DNA of 12,254 nucleotides, taken from assembly GCA_002308435.1 (NCBI GenBank), contig DBUY01000036.1, positions 14,020 to 26,273 of the forward strand, given 5' to 3'. The position numbers and the translations under genes were made by a program. Position 1 is the stretch's first letter. Each line of letters starts with the position of its first letter. The notes under the pieces were generated by a model. That model made no database searches. It was given only the letters and a program-made list of their open reading frames with translations, and was not told where the DNA came from. Shown here one piece after another: positions 1-7,283 of the stretch. Source of the DNA: Proteobacteria bacterium UBA1278 (GTDB lineage: Bacteria; Pseudomonadota; Gammaproteobacteria; Comchoanobacterales; Comchoanobacteraceae).

Positions 1-1
1 C

Positions 2-127
2 GAATTTCGTAGAACAGATGGGGATAATTCAGTTAGCAGTGATAAGAGTAGCTCATCAAGTTACAACCTCGGTATTGATATACTACCTGACGCGCCAGGG
101 TTACAATCCCCCACCAGTAAGGCCTAG
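2..127 (+). CDS. possible 3' end of a convergent gene (partial, unrecognised)
   Basis: An open plus-strand frame enters from the left edge and ends at a TAG at 125-127, giving about 41 residues. They are rich in Ser and Asp, with a run of five Ser, then a short hydrophobic/acidic stretch (LGIDILPDAPG). It would converge on icmC and overlap its last 27 bp. A second plus frame (3-134) is also open and reads as a more hydrophobic peptide, so frame choice rests only on composition. I do not recognise the protein. A convergent gene here would explain why no minus-strand icmD follows icmC. The visible stretch is too short to separate a real C-terminus from a chance open frame. Confidence 0.3.
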   Translation, partial: EFRRTDGDNSVSSDKSSSSSYNLGIDILPDAPGLQSPTSKA

Positions 128-814
128 AGTTTGATATATTACCGTGATAAACGTTCTTATATTAACGGCAAGTATTCCACCAATGATGTGTGTCACGCCT
201 TTTGAGATAGCGCCTGGTTGCTGTCCTGGATTTGTCGCCTTTGCAAGCAACAACCATCCCCGCATAAATGCAATAATGCCGATAATCTGAATAATCCCTA
301 GAATTGGCTCCACGTAGGTCTGGTAGTCAGTACTATTTGTTGTGTAGCTCAGCTCACTCATCACGCCACTTGAAGTGAAAATTGTGAGATTGATGGCTGA
401 GATAAAATATGGCATGTAGAATAGCGCAACACCGATGAAGAACTGTAAAAATGGCCCAACCATAGACATTTCAACACTCATGAACGCCGTACGCGTTCCA
501 TACTTTTTCAGCTTCATCACGGCTGCGATACTCAACCCTACTCCTACTGCATAGCACAGGACGATTAGGAAGTTTTTGATCGGGTCGATTTGTAATTCAA
601 GATTTTTGAACACATCTGACATGGCTAGACCGGAGTCGGTCTGCGCGAAGAAGTCGAAAAATCCACCTTCTAGCCAATCTAATGGAGATGGCTTATCGCT
701 TTTAATCGGAAGAAAATCAAACTCCTGCCCTGATGCTAACAGGCTCATGGTGACAATGTAAAGTCTTAGGCACCAGCCGAGTGGTGTGGTTATACCAAAC
801 TGGCGATGTCGCAT
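101..814 (-). CDS. icmC: IcmC/DotE, Dot/Icm inner-membrane protein
   Basis: A 237-residue polytopic membrane protein that I assign to IcmC/DotE, a small inner-membrane component of the type IVB machine whose exact role is not settled. Residues about 12-28 form a signal-like hydrophobic helix. A polar stretch with an aromatic patch (GGFFDFF, about 50-56) follows, then four probable membrane segments near 82-100, 119-141, 168-190 and 206-229, ending in a Gly-rich tail. IcmC, IcmD, IcmV and DotV resemble one another, so position immediately after icmG is what selects IcmC. As I recall, the Legionella protein is about 194 residues, so this one has a longer N-terminal part. The start codon overlaps the icmG stop by one base (TAATG), implying translational coupling, with an AGGG ribosome-binding site inside the end of icmG. 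It is the last operon gene visible. Confidence 0.82.
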   Translation of the reverse strand: MRHRQFGITTPLGWCLRLYIVTMSLLASGQEFDFLPIKSDKPSPLDWLEGGFFDFFAQTDSGLAMSDVFKNLELQIDPIKNFLIVLCYAVGVGLSIAAVMKLKKYGTRTAFMSVEMSMVGPFLQFFIGVALFYMPYFISAINLTIFTSSGVMSELSYTTNSTDYQTYVEPILGIIQIIGIIAFMRGWLLLAKATNPGQQPGAISKGVTHIIGGILAVNIRTFITVIYQTLGLTGGGL

Positions 815-1692
815 TAATTAACCCTAATTCTCTTTCCAGATGACGTTAGAATCACGCTGTTAACAGCATCAATTTTAGTCACTACGCCATAGCCCTTGAG
901 TTCATCACCAACTTTGACGGTAATGTTCGCGCCTGCACTACTTTGCAGCCAAGCACGTCCTTCAACAACCGCTTGTATATGGTATGTCATTTCTTTTTTC
1001 GTTACCTTGGGTGCGTTTTGTTCTGCGATCTGTTTTTTTAATGCTGCTAATTGCGCTTTTGTCTCGTCTATCGTTGCAACCAGTTCGTCAACTTCTGACT
1101 CTAGATCTGTCATTCTCTGGTCAGCTTTTTCTTTACTGTCAGTAAGCCGTCTGACTGCTGCTGATAGTACGCTGTTTTCTTCAACAACAGCATTCAGTTT
1201 AGAGTTACTAACCGCTGTCTTCTGTGTATCCGCTGCACTGGTTTTCTCTGACGTAGGTGTGGGTTGTGGTACTGTCGTCACACTCGTCTCTGTCACAGGT
1301 GTTGGACTAGCGGAGGGTTGTCCTGAGCTTTGCTGATTTTGTCCAAATCGTGGCATTTCAGCAGGTGGTTGCGACTGTGTCGCTGCTTGCTTGGCAGGTG
1401 TCTCGACAGGCACTGGCTGTATTTGCTCTGCTGGTACTGAGGGACTACCGGCAAAAAACATAGCATATAACGTATAAACCATTACACCAATAATAACAGC
1501 AAGTATACCGAAGTAAACGATATCTTGTTGCGGTGCATTGTTGCCCGGAGTTGTGCTGCCGAAGCCTGATTCGTCAGGCGCACCGCCAGATGCGGGTGAA
1601 ACAGGAGGAGGTGTTGAGCCGCCTGGTGCAGATGGGTCATCATTTGGCATATCAAAACTTTGATCGTCCTTGTCTGAAAAATAATCGCTCAT
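814..1692 (-). CDS. icmG: IcmG/DotF, inner-membrane/periplasmic core-complex protein
   Basis: A 292-residue bitopic protein matching IcmG/DotF, which associates with the Dot/Icm core complex. The order is: an acidic then Pro/Gly/Ser-rich cytoplasmic N-terminus (1-55), one transmembrane helix (about 57-81), a Pro/Gln/Thr-rich periplasmic linker (about 85-165), a coiled coil of Glu/Asp/Lys/Leu heptads (about 168-227), and a compact C-terminal domain (235-292) predicted to be mostly beta. That domain, with ITVKVGDELKGYGVVTKI followed by a strand-turn-strand ending GKRIRVN, resembles the small periplasmic beta domains of PilP/GspC-type proteins; the comparison is by eye. The start is ATG, with AAGGAG 7 bases upstream overlapping the icmE stop codon (TAAGGAG). 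The Legionella protein is about 269 residues, so length is normal. Confidence 0.92.
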   Translation of the reverse strand: MSDYFSDKDDQSFDMPNDDPSAPGGSTPPPVSPASGGAPDESGFGSTTPGNNAPQQDIVYFGILAVIIGVMVYTLYAMFFAGSPSVPAEQIQPVPVETPAKQAATQSQPPAEMPRFGQNQQSSGQPSASPTPVTETSVTTVPQPTPTSEKTSAADTQKTAVSNSKLNAVVEENSVLSAAVRRLTDSKEKADQRMTDLESEVDELVATIDETKAQLAALKKQIAEQNAPKVTKKEMTYHIQAVVEGRAWLQSSAGANITVKVGDELKGYGVVTKIDAVNSVILTSSGKRIRVN

Positions 1693-1703
1693 GTTTTTTC
1701 TCC

Positions 1704-4700
1704 TTAGCTAGTCTGAAGCTTGAAGTCACTGGTTAGTAATACCCCGATCAGTTCTCCAGCTGGAATTGTCACAGTCAGTGTAGGTACATCTTGGAGCTGA
1801 TCATTGAGATTATCGCTCATGGCAGTTCCCGCAGCACCTAATCCCGTGAGGAAATACTCCTCCCAATCATAAGTATTCGCACTCGATGTAGTTGTGGTTG
1901 AGCTATCTGATGTTGTTGTTGTCGTAGTCGATGCGTTTGAGGTAATTGCTGAACTGAGCCCTGACATAAAGTTCGTCAAGAATGTGAGTCCATATCTAGA
2001 GCCTATATGGTAGTTTCTATCACCACTAATGGCCGCTGATGCCGTATTACCATCCAATGCAATTGCGCTGATGCTACCAGTTGGACCAGATCCTGTGTTG
2101 ATTTGGTCAAAGGTGACAGCCATCTGACTGTTTGTGAGCTTGTACGAACCAATCAATGTTGCTCCAGCGAGCGGCCCGGATGTTACTGTGGCAACGACAG
2201 GCTGATCGACGTCACTATTCACCCCGATATTGATTTTCGCATACATGAGTGTGCCTTCTGGGAGGATGTCATTCATTAGCATCCCTCTTGCACCTGTGCT
2301 CGATGTGATTGGTGCACTTACAGACGCTACAGGAATTGTTGACGCACTAGATTTCTCAGGGACTTTTGGTGCGACAAATGTACCCATGGTGCTTTTTTGT
2401 GTTGCTTTGTTGGGTGCCCAGGTTTGCAATAGACCCATCATTTGACTTTTCATCGCATTTTGTATTGCAGAGACTTGTGCACTGCGTGCTGCCGCGTCCA
2501 TTTGCTTTTGATTTTGTGCCTGCATTTGACGTAGTCTCTCGTCACTACTATTTGCTGCTGTGGTTGAGCCAGCTGCGCCTGCGCCTTGCTTTTGAGCATT
2601 AACTGCTGCCACTGCACTGCTGATTTCTGCTGGAGAGTAACCAGCTTGTGTAAGATCACTTGGTCTGTATCCTGCCTTGAGCAAATCTTCAGCCGTAAAT
2701 CCACATGCTTTAAGTTCTGTCGCTGTGTAGCCTGCTTCACGTAATTGTTGTGCGGTTGCACCAGCAGCCTTTTGTTCGCATGCGCCGACGCCACCTGCTC
2801 GGATGGCGGCACTACTCACACCACCGGCTAGCATCGTCTTGGCATCACAGCCAGCTTGGGTCATTGCCACAATTGATGCGCCTTGTGCGACCATCTGCTT
2901 TACCTTCTCTGCATCGCACTTTCCGGCAATCTTGTCTAGTGCTGCAGCACCAAATCCAGCTGCAGCGAGTTCATCCTTACTGACACCGGCAGCTGCTAAT
3001 GTCTCAGCGCTCATACCTGCCCGGCGCAGCTCTCTTGGGCTGAATCCAGCAGCGAGTAATTCCTTTGCTGAGAATCCGCATTTGACCATTTGTCTAGCTG
3101 AGTAGCCGGCTTCTTCGAGTTGATTGGCGTTGTAGCCCATTTTCTTCAGTTCACATGCATCGAAACCAGCTGCACGGAGTGCTTTCGCGTCCATCCCCCC
3201 ATCGCGCATCATTTGTGCAGTACAACCTTTTGCTTTTATTTCTTTTGGTGTTAGGCCCTGTGCTTTGAATTCGCGTGCTCGCTGTGCTGTGCAGAATTGT
3301 CCGAGTCGCTTTCGTGCAGCAGCGATCTCCGCTTCACTGACGCCACAGCTCTTGATTTCATCTTCGGTAAATCCATCTTTCAGCTCTTCCTCTATTGTCA
3401 CACCTGATTTGAGTAGCGTGCATACGTCAGCACCTAGTGCTTTGAGATCTTTTGCGCTTGCACCAGCTTTTGCAAGTTCTTCTGTCGTAAATCCAGCTGC
3501 TTTCAATTCGCTGGGCGTGAATCCAGCGCCCAGCAGGTCTTTCGCTGAATATCCGGCATCACGTAGCTCTTCTAGTGTTGTGCATGGTTTAAGATCCGTC
3601 ACGCTGTAGCCAGCATTTTTGAGCTCTGTTACTGAGTAGCCGGCTTTCTTTAGTTCGCAGGCTTTCTTCCCTGCAGCACGTAATTCTGCAGCATTGACAC
3701 CTGCTGCACGCAAGCTGCTTAGATTATCTGAATGGTTTAGAATCCCAGTTGCTGGGAAGCCGGCGTTGATCAGTTGCTCAGGTGTATATCCACAATCTAT
3801 GAGCTGCTTTGCAGTTTTTCCAGCCCGCTTGAGCTGTGATGCGCTAAACCCTTCTTTTTTGAGCTGCTCGCATGTCTCTCCAGCTTTCAGACGCTTGGCT
3901 AGTTCCACATCGTCAGCGCCACCGCCAAGCGCACTCCCAGAGAATCCTGCTCTGATCAGATCCCCTTTGGTGAATCCTGCTTTTGTCAGTTCACTCGGCG
4001 TATAACCTGCTTTTTTCAAATCAGATGCACTCACACCTGCTGCCCGCATTTCTGCGGCGCTGTAGCCCGCATCATGTAGGTCTTTTGGTGAGAAGCCAGC
4101 AGCTAGTAACGATGCTGCATCGTAGCCCGCTTTTTTAAGATCAGCAGCACTGTATCCTGCTTCTTTCAGCTGTTTTGCTGTATAGCCTGCCTGCCTGAGT
4201 TGTTCAGCAGAGCAGCCTAGCGCTTTCAGCTGGCTAATTGGTATCGATGTGTCGTGTGTTTTCGCTATTTCGTCACATGATATGAGTCCTTTAAGCTGCT
4301 CTGGCTGAATTCCTGCGGATAGTAGTTGTCCAGCACTGTACCCTGCTTTTGCTAACTCTTCTGGTGAATATCCAGCTTGTACAAGGTCGCTTGCCGTATA
4401 TCCGGCGCAGTATAGTGCCTTAGCGGTGAAACCAGCATCTTTCATCTCACCCGCTGTATATCCTGCGAGCCGCATGACACTGGCACCGCATCCATAATTC
4501 TTGACTTGTAGTGCGGATACGCCGCTGTCTCTTTGCTGACTTGCCCAGCCTGTTTGGCATTGACGACGGGGAGCTGGTTCATTACAGTTTCTTGCTTCTT
4601 TAAGGTCCGTTGTTGGAACGCCTGCTGCTAGTAAGGCCTCATCACTGACGCCCGCTGCCTTCAGATCACTCACTGACACACCTGCTTTCATGAGATCGGA

Positions 4701-5366
4701 TGGGGTGAAGCCTGCCCTGAGTAGCTCTTTTGTGGTGTAACCGCATGCTATGAGATCACTAGCGCTGTATCCGATTTTTTTCAGCTCCTGGGCATCATAG
4801 CCTGATTTTTTGAGTTGGCATGCTGTGTATCCGCCTGCTTTTAGCTCAGCTGCGCTGTATCCACCTTTTGCCAACTCGCCTGCTGTGTATCCAGCCGATA
4901 GGAGTACAGACGCTTGACAGCCCTGGCACTTCAGTTCAAATGCGCTAACGCCAGCTTCTCTCGCTTTCTTCGCATACTCTGGTGTACAGACAGCATTCTT
5001 TGCTAGCTTGTTGCTAAGGGCTGATGATGCATTTTCAGCGAAGCTGCTTGGGTTGGTAATATAGCCGGCCGTTCCAATAACGCTCGGTATAGCACTGGTT
5101 CCTCTTCTTTCTGCTTCTTCAAATTGCTGATTATCCCTCGTTGTGTTGAGTTCAGCGTAGTTTTGCGTAACCTCACCAGCGCGTGCTGATGTCACTGCCG
5201 CTGGGCGAGTTCTTCTAATTGTTGAATCTGTCGACACAGATTCTTGTCCACTGAACAGGTATAGACCGTATATGACTGCACCGATACCGACAACAGCGCC
5301 GAGCACGATTGCAACTTTCGAACCAATACTATCTTCGCGATAAGGTTTTTTTTGATCGTCAGCCAC
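1704..5366 (-). CDS. icmE: IcmE/DotG, VirB10-like core channel protein with decapeptide repeats
   Basis: A 1220-residue protein, the VirB10-like subunit that bridges inner and outer membranes in the Dot/Icm core complex. It has a short cytoplasmic N-terminus, one transmembrane helix (about 18-38), a periplasmic linker, a huge degenerate decapeptide-repeat domain (about 126-920, unit like AGYTAxELKK), a Gln/Met-rich linker (about 930-1000), and a C-terminal TrbI/VirB10 domain (about 1020-1220). Two hydrophobic stretches in that domain (about 1127-1141 and 1170-1184) fit the VirB10 outer-membrane antenna and are separated by a Thr/Ser-rich insert. I count 25 cysteines, all in the repeat domain. 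Legionella DotG is about 1048 residues, so this repeat region is longer. The start is GTG, immediately after the icmK TAA stop with no gap, and GAAGGA lies about 6 bases upstream. Codons 5-7 contain a run of eight A. Confidence 0.97.
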   Translation of the reverse strand: MADDQKKPYREDSIGSKVAIVLGAVVGIGAVIYGLYLFSGQESVSTDSTIRRTRPAAVTSARAGEVTQNYAELNTTRDNQQFEEAERRGTSAIPSVIGTAGYITNPSSFAENASSALSNKLAKNAVCTPEYAKKAREAGVSAFELKCQGCQASVLLSAGYTAGELAKGGYSAAELKAGGYTACQLKKSGYDAQELKKIGYSASDLIACGYTTKELLRAGFTPSDLMKAGVSVSDLKAAGVSDEALLAAGVPTTDLKEARNCNEPAPRRQCQTGWASQQRDSGVSALQVKNYGCGASVMRLAGYTAGEMKDAGFTAKALYCAGYTASDLVQAGYSPEELAKAGYSAGQLLSAGIQPEQLKGLISCDEIAKTHDTSIPISQLKALGCSAEQLRQAGYTAKQLKEAGYSAADLKKAGYDAASLLAAGFSPKDLHDAGYSAAEMRAAGVSASDLKKAGYTPSELTKAGFTKGDLIRAGFSGSALGGGADDVELAKRLKAGETCEQLKKEGFSASQLKRAGKTAKQLIDCGYTPEQLINAGFPATGILNHSDNLSSLRAAGVNAAELRAAGKKACELKKAGYSVTELKNAGYSVTDLKPCTTLEELRDAGYSAKDLLGAGFTPSELKAAGFTTEELAKAGASAKDLKALGADVCTLLKSGVTIEEELKDGFTEDEIKSCGVSEAEIAAARKRLGQFCTAQRAREFKAQGLTPKEIKAKGCTAQMMRDGGMDAKALRAAGFDACELKKMGYNANQLEEAGYSARQMVKCGFSAKELLAAGFSPRELRRAGMSAETLAAAGVSKDELAAAGFGAAALDKIAGKCDAEKVKQMVAQGASIVAMTQAGCDAKTMLAGGVSSAAIRAGGVGACEQKAAGATAQQLREAGYTATELKACGFTAEDLLKAGYRPSDLTQAGYSPAEISSAVAAVNAQKQGAGAAGSTTAANSSDERLRQMQAQNQKQMDAAARSAQVSAIQNAMKSQMMGLLQTWAPNKATQKSTMGTFVAPKVPEKSSASTIPVASVSAPITSSTGARGMLMNDILPEGTLMYAKINIGVNSDVDQPVVATVTSGPLAGATLIGSYKLTNSQMAVTFDQINTGSGPTGSISAIALDGNTASAAISGDRNYHIGSRYGLTFLTNFMSGLSSAITSNASTTTTTTSDSSTTTTSSANTYDWEEYFLTGLGAAGTAMSDNLNDQLQDVPTLTVTIPAGELIGVLLTSDFKLQTS
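2600..4990 (-). repeat. degenerate ~30-bp tandem repeat array encoding IcmE decapeptides
   Basis: About 2.4 kb of icmE consists of roughly 30-bp units encoding the pattern A-G-(Y/F/V)-(T/S)-(A/P)-x-(E/D/Q)-L-(K/x)-x, about 75-80 units in all with interruptions. Plus-strand motifs such as gctgtgtatcc and tttaagctc recur throughout. The units diverge at DNA level (codon choice differs between neighbours), so this looks like an old array held by protein-level selection, not a recent expansion. The units group into larger blocks separated by non-repeat spacers containing cysteines, for example near 4560-4600, 4240-4290, 3890-3930, 3710-3750 and 3280-3320. Confidence 0.93.
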
Positions 5367-6389
5367 TTAAATTCCTTCAATATTCAGTTTAACAATCTCA
5401 CCGTTTTTGAGGGCGATCAGCGATGATGTAAGCGGTAGCTCATAGACATGTATTCGGCCGTTCGCGCCGTTGACCTTGGATGTCCATGCTGGAGATATGA
5501 GCTCGAGCGGTGTTCTGACGAGCAGTCGTTTGCGATGGATCCACGCTTGCGCATCACCTCCGGTAACGTGTGCTTGCACACTCTTGACTGGTGGAATATT
5601 GTTGATGAGATTCACTAAATCGCCATTGACTTGATTGGGTGAGATTGAATCTGTTGTGTCTGTTGCTTTTGCTAATGGCCCTCGCATTGGCACCTGAATG
5701 TCCATCCGGTAATCCACTTGCTGTTGACCCGGTATTAGCTCAAGGATGACCGGCGTATTTAGCCCCCTCAGCATGACCACAAGATTTGTGGTTTTGTACA
5801 GTGTTTGAGCTTGTAACAAGAGTGTATTTGCGAAGCTTTCTCCTGCTGTCTCTTCCTCTCTTGTTCCTTCGTTCCATACGATGTTGACAGATGTTGGGTT
5901 ACCGATATCGTAGCCCCGGACTGGCCAGATGGCGCCAGTGGAATCATAGAATGATATGACACTTACATAGCCTGCGCTAAGCCTGACAACAGTTGGTAGT
6001 CGGCCATTATCTAGGCTGATGACTTTTGATCGGTTGACCGGTTCTGGTGGTGCAGACCCACGAAATGTCGTCATACGTTGGCTTTCGTTCCAGAGATGAC
6101 GAATTGTCATCGCTTGGTCTGGTGAGAGCGGTGATACTGTCTGCGCGACTGAATTAAATGCGTCGTCAGCGATTGAGCTGTCTACGCCAAGGTCTTTCAA
6201 TGTCACTGGCTCGATTTTTTCTATCGGTGGCGCCATGCTCTGGTTATCTTGCGCTTGACTGCTCATGTCAACTGGGCTTGCGCTAGATGGGTTGCTGTAT
6301 TGTTGTGCGTGCACGTTTGTGATCAACATCAGCAGCATCAACACGTGCCCAAATTTGATTAACCAGTTGTGGTTTGTTGTCCGTGTCAT
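5367..6389 (-). CDS. icmK: IcmK/DotH, outer-membrane core-complex protein
   Basis: A 340-residue exported protein matching IcmK/DotH, an outer-membrane core component often compared to VirB9. The N-terminus is a clear Sec signal peptide: basic/polar start, hydrophobic core LMLLMLI, and probable signal peptidase I cleavage after VHA (residue 28). A Gln/Ser/Pro-rich flexible stretch follows (about 29-65), then a folded, mainly beta region to the C-terminus. In Legionella, DotH reaches the outer membrane with help from lipoproteins DotC and DotD, which are not encoded in this window. The start ATG lies 2 bp after the icmL stop, with a GAGG ribosome-binding site inside the end of icmL. The stop directly abuts the GTG of icmE. 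Length is close to the roughly 360 residues of the Legionella protein. Confidence 0.95.
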   Translation of the reverse strand: MTRTTNHNWLIKFGHVLMLLMLITNVHAQQYSNPSSASPVDMSSQAQDNQSMAPPIEKIEPVTLKDLGVDSSIADDAFNSVAQTVSPLSPDQAMTIRHLWNESQRMTTFRGSAPPEPVNRSKVISLDNGRLPTVVRLSAGYVSVISFYDSTGAIWPVRGYDIGNPTSVNIVWNEGTREEETAGESFANTLLLQAQTLYKTTNLVVMLRGLNTPVILELIPGQQQVDYRMDIQVPMRGPLAKATDTTDSISPNQVNGDLVNLINNIPPVKSVQAHVTGGDAQAWIHRKRLLVRTPLELISPAWTSKVNGANGRIHVYELPLTSSLIALKNGEIVKLNIEGI

Positions 6390-6391
6390 CT

Positions 6392-7009
6392 CTACCTCGC
6401 CCTGTATGATGCGATCCCAATTCCTTGGGGATTGTTTTGAATACTAACCCGCTGTATAAGCATTGTCACGGTTTGCGGGATGTTTCTCGTAATGGTTGCC
6501 CCAGCGTATTTGACAAGAATGGGCAGCGTCACATTCCACGTGTATGTTCCGTTGATCAGACCCTGGTTGTTCACCACTGGCGCGCCTGTTGCGACTGATG
6601 TGACCACAAGGCGGTTTTCGACAACATACTTGACGTTGCCACTGGCTACCAGTTGTCGACGGAAATCTTGCCAGCCTTCTGCGGTGAAGTAGCTTGATGC
6701 TTCTTGTAACTGCTGTCGGTAGTTTACAAAGTCGAATGAATTTATTTTGGTAGCTGCCATGTTCGCCCAGGCCAGAATTTGCGGCGTTGACTTTACAGCT
6801 GCACTAAGGGGTTCAACTGGTATAATACGGCCGTCAGCAGAGGTGACAATGAATTTTGCCGGTGCCGGGCGAACAATGCTATATGCAGTCGCTAACACCA
6901 AAACGACATTTGAGATGATGGAGACAAGGCCGATGCTAACGACTCGCTTGTAATTGTCGCGATAGAAAAAGTTTCTATTAAAAACTAATTCGGCGGCTTT
7001 TTCGTCCAT
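6392..7009 (-). CDS. icmL: IcmL/DotI, inner-membrane subcomplex protein (VirB8-like)
   Basis: A 205-residue bitopic protein matching IcmL/DotI, the larger member of the DotI-DotJ inner-membrane subcomplex; its periplasmic domain is structurally VirB8-like in Legionella. A cytoplasmic N-terminus (1-22) precedes one transmembrane helix (about 23-45). Then come the signature PAPAKFIVTSADGRIIPVEPL near 49-69 and a periplasmic NTF2-like domain to the C-terminus, including a stretch with Trp (AEGWQDFRRQL) and strands ending QTVTMLIQRVSI. The family is about 212 residues, so this is full length. The start ATG lies 10 bp after the icmM stop, with a TAGGAT ribosome-binding site overlapping that stop codon. 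Confidence 0.96.
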   Translation of the reverse strand: MDEKAAELVFNRNFFYRDNYKRVVSIGLVSIISNVVLVLATAYSIVRPAPAKFIVTSADGRIIPVEPLSAAVKSTPQILAWANMAATKINSFDFVNYRQQLQEASSYFTAEGWQDFRRQLVASGNVKYVVENRLVVTSVATGAPVVNNQGLINGTYTWNVTLPILVKYAGATITRNIPQTVTMLIQRVSIQNNPQGIGIASYRAR

Positions 7010-7019
7010 TCAGAATATC

Positions 7020-7217
7020 CTAAATTTTAATCAGTCTACCATCCACTGTGGTCACAATCCACTGCGTTTTTTTTGGATTGAGAGCCGTATGTGCAGCAAA
7101 CAGACACAAAGCGAGGTTGAGTACTACGAGCACCCCAGTGAAATAGACCGTCCCGCGAAAACAACTTCTATAGAATGTTGCTTCAACTTTTTTGCGGTCT
7201 ACGTACTCAAGCGCCAT
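7020..7217 (-). CDS. icmM: IcmM/DotJ, short DotI paralogue
   Basis: A 65-residue membrane protein at the icmM/dotJ position. A basic cytoplasmic N-terminus (1-21) precedes one transmembrane helix (about 22-44), then PKKTQWIVTTVDGRLIKI, where the protein stops. That end aligns by eye with PAPAKFIVTSADGRIIPV of the neighbouring IcmL, so IcmM looks like an IcmL copy cut just after the first periplasmic strand. DotJ is known as a DotI paralogue lacking the periplasmic domain and forming a heteromeric complex with DotI. The Legionella protein is about 94 residues, so this one is short even for the family. An AAGGGGG ribosome-binding site lies a few bases before the ATG. The 66-bp gap upstream is the largest inside the gene cluster. 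Confidence 0.88.
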   Translation of the reverse strand: MALEYVDRKKVEATFYRSCFRGTVYFTGVLVVLNLALCLFAAHTALNPKKTQWIVTTVDGRLIKI

Positions 7218-7283
7218 GGTTTCCCCCTTACAGTTTAGATTATCAATCTCACCAGTTGATTACAAGCGCGGCTTAATCTATTT
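7218..7283 (-). promoter_or_regulatory. possible weak promoter upstream of icmM
   Basis: This 66-bp gap is the only internal spacer large enough for a promoter. On the minus strand TTGTAA (7265-7260) is followed after 17 bp by TAATCT (7242-7237), with an extended-type TG one base before it. Each hexamer is only a partial match to the sigma-70 consensus. The start point would fall around 7230, leaving a very short leader that still contains the GGGGG ribosome-binding site. I see no U-tailed hairpin in the gap, so read-through from icmN is expected in any case. Confidence 0.25.

Noticed and set aside
3..134. Second open plus frame at the left edge (hydrophobic, ending PPPVRPRV)
   Set aside because: It overlaps the Ser/Asp-rich frame and only one can be real; composition slightly favours the other, but neither can be proven from so short a stretch.
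896..1336. Open plus-strand frame opposite icmG
   Set aside because: It is antisense to the well-supported icmG, has a Ser/Val/Cys-rich mirrored composition and no family resemblance; an artefact of the low-complexity linker and coiled coil.
2230..4005. Several plus-strand and one minus-strand alternate frames inside icmE
   Set aside because: They mirror the repeat array (periodic, biased composition) and lack ribosome-binding sites; icmE is unambiguous.
2600..4990. CRISPR-like array
   Set aside because: The ~30-bp periodicity is coding decapeptide repeats in one long open frame, with no conserved repeat/spacer alternation.
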